Below, piece after piece: positions 63,991 to 64,000 of a stretch of 64,000 nt of DNA (position 1 is the stretch's first letter; each line of letters starts with the position of its first letter). Position numbers and translations under genes: made by a program. This DNA is from Pseudomonadota bacterium (lineage in GTDB: Bacteria > Desulfobacterota > Binatia > Binatales > Binataceae). The stretch covers positions 281,598 through 345,597 of the forward strand of contig JAJPIF010000011.1 of the NCBI GenBank assembly GCA_021324885.1, in the 5' to 3' direction. The notes under the pieces are model-generated. The model saw only the letters and a list, made by a program, of their open reading frames with translations. It was not told where the DNA came from and searched no databases.

Positions 63991-64000
63991 ACTGATGGGC

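Overview
The window is about 64 kb of GC-rich, densely packed bacterial chromosome with short intergenic gaps and genes on both strands. Outer-membrane proteins (an Omp85-type barrel, a lipoprotein, a lytic transglycosylase) point to a didermic bacterium. Several luciferase-like (LLM) flavin/F420 oxidoreductases, amidohydrolase-2 family proteins, a class III CoA-transferase, an acyl-CoA synthetase and an acyl-CoA dehydrogenase lie among housekeeping genes. That mixture resembles Candidatus Binatota/Desulfobacterota-type soil genomes. The assignment is inference from gene content; no rRNA gene is present.

Layout. 0.1-5 kb: rlmE, a lipoprotein joining a bifunctional-nuclease domain to a PDZ domain, a frameshifted LLM oxidoreductase, a PlsC-like acyltransferase, and an FTR1 iron permease behind a Fur-box-like palindrome. 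5-9 kb: hydroxyacyl-CoA dehydrogenase, a stand-alone RAM-domain protein, a GreA-type factor and a D-aminoacylase-like amidohydrolase. 9-15.7 kb: a complete N-type ATPase operon in the order beta, epsilon, AtpQ, AtpR, a, c, b, alpha, gamma, with no separate delta gene. 15.9-20.5 kb: CoA-transferase, then thiE joined by overlaps to an NtrB/NtrC-type sensor-regulator pair. 21-34 kb: cell-wall, tRNA-modification, phosphatase, amidohydrolase, argJ, Rieske, MFS, HtrA-like, SDR and LLM genes.

34-42 kb: a broken phage-like gene abuts acpS. A 3Fe-4S-type ferredoxin, a dimethylargininase-like amidinohydrolase and a tetrapyrrole cluster follow (reading direction: precorrin-2 dehydrogenase, ccsA, hemA, hemC, cobA-hemD fusion). 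42-50.6 kb: two amidohydrolase-2 paralogues, another LLM oxidoreductase, a GlgX-type debranching enzyme, an acyl-CoA synthetase and an orphan ABC ATPase. 50.6-59.4 kb: an HU-like protein, then truA, a Usg-1-like protein, leuB, an Omp85-like barrel and leuA, with an alcohol dehydrogenase upstream. 59.4-64 kb: a bactofilin, two dipeptide-ABC ATPases, an acyl-CoA dehydrogenase, tRNA-Leu(UAA) and an IS3-type transposase remnant.

The most notable regulatory structure lies upstream of leuA. A 26-codon reading frame with nine leucines overlaps a pause hairpin and an antiterminator arm, and is followed by a 15-bp terminator stem with a U-run. This is a textbook leucine attenuator, and its leader peptide appears to begin at or next to the transcription start. 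Other points of interest are the N-ATPase with two carboxylates per c subunit, the cysteine-less Usg-1 homologue next to truA, and an isochorismatase-fold protein that has lost its catalytic triad.
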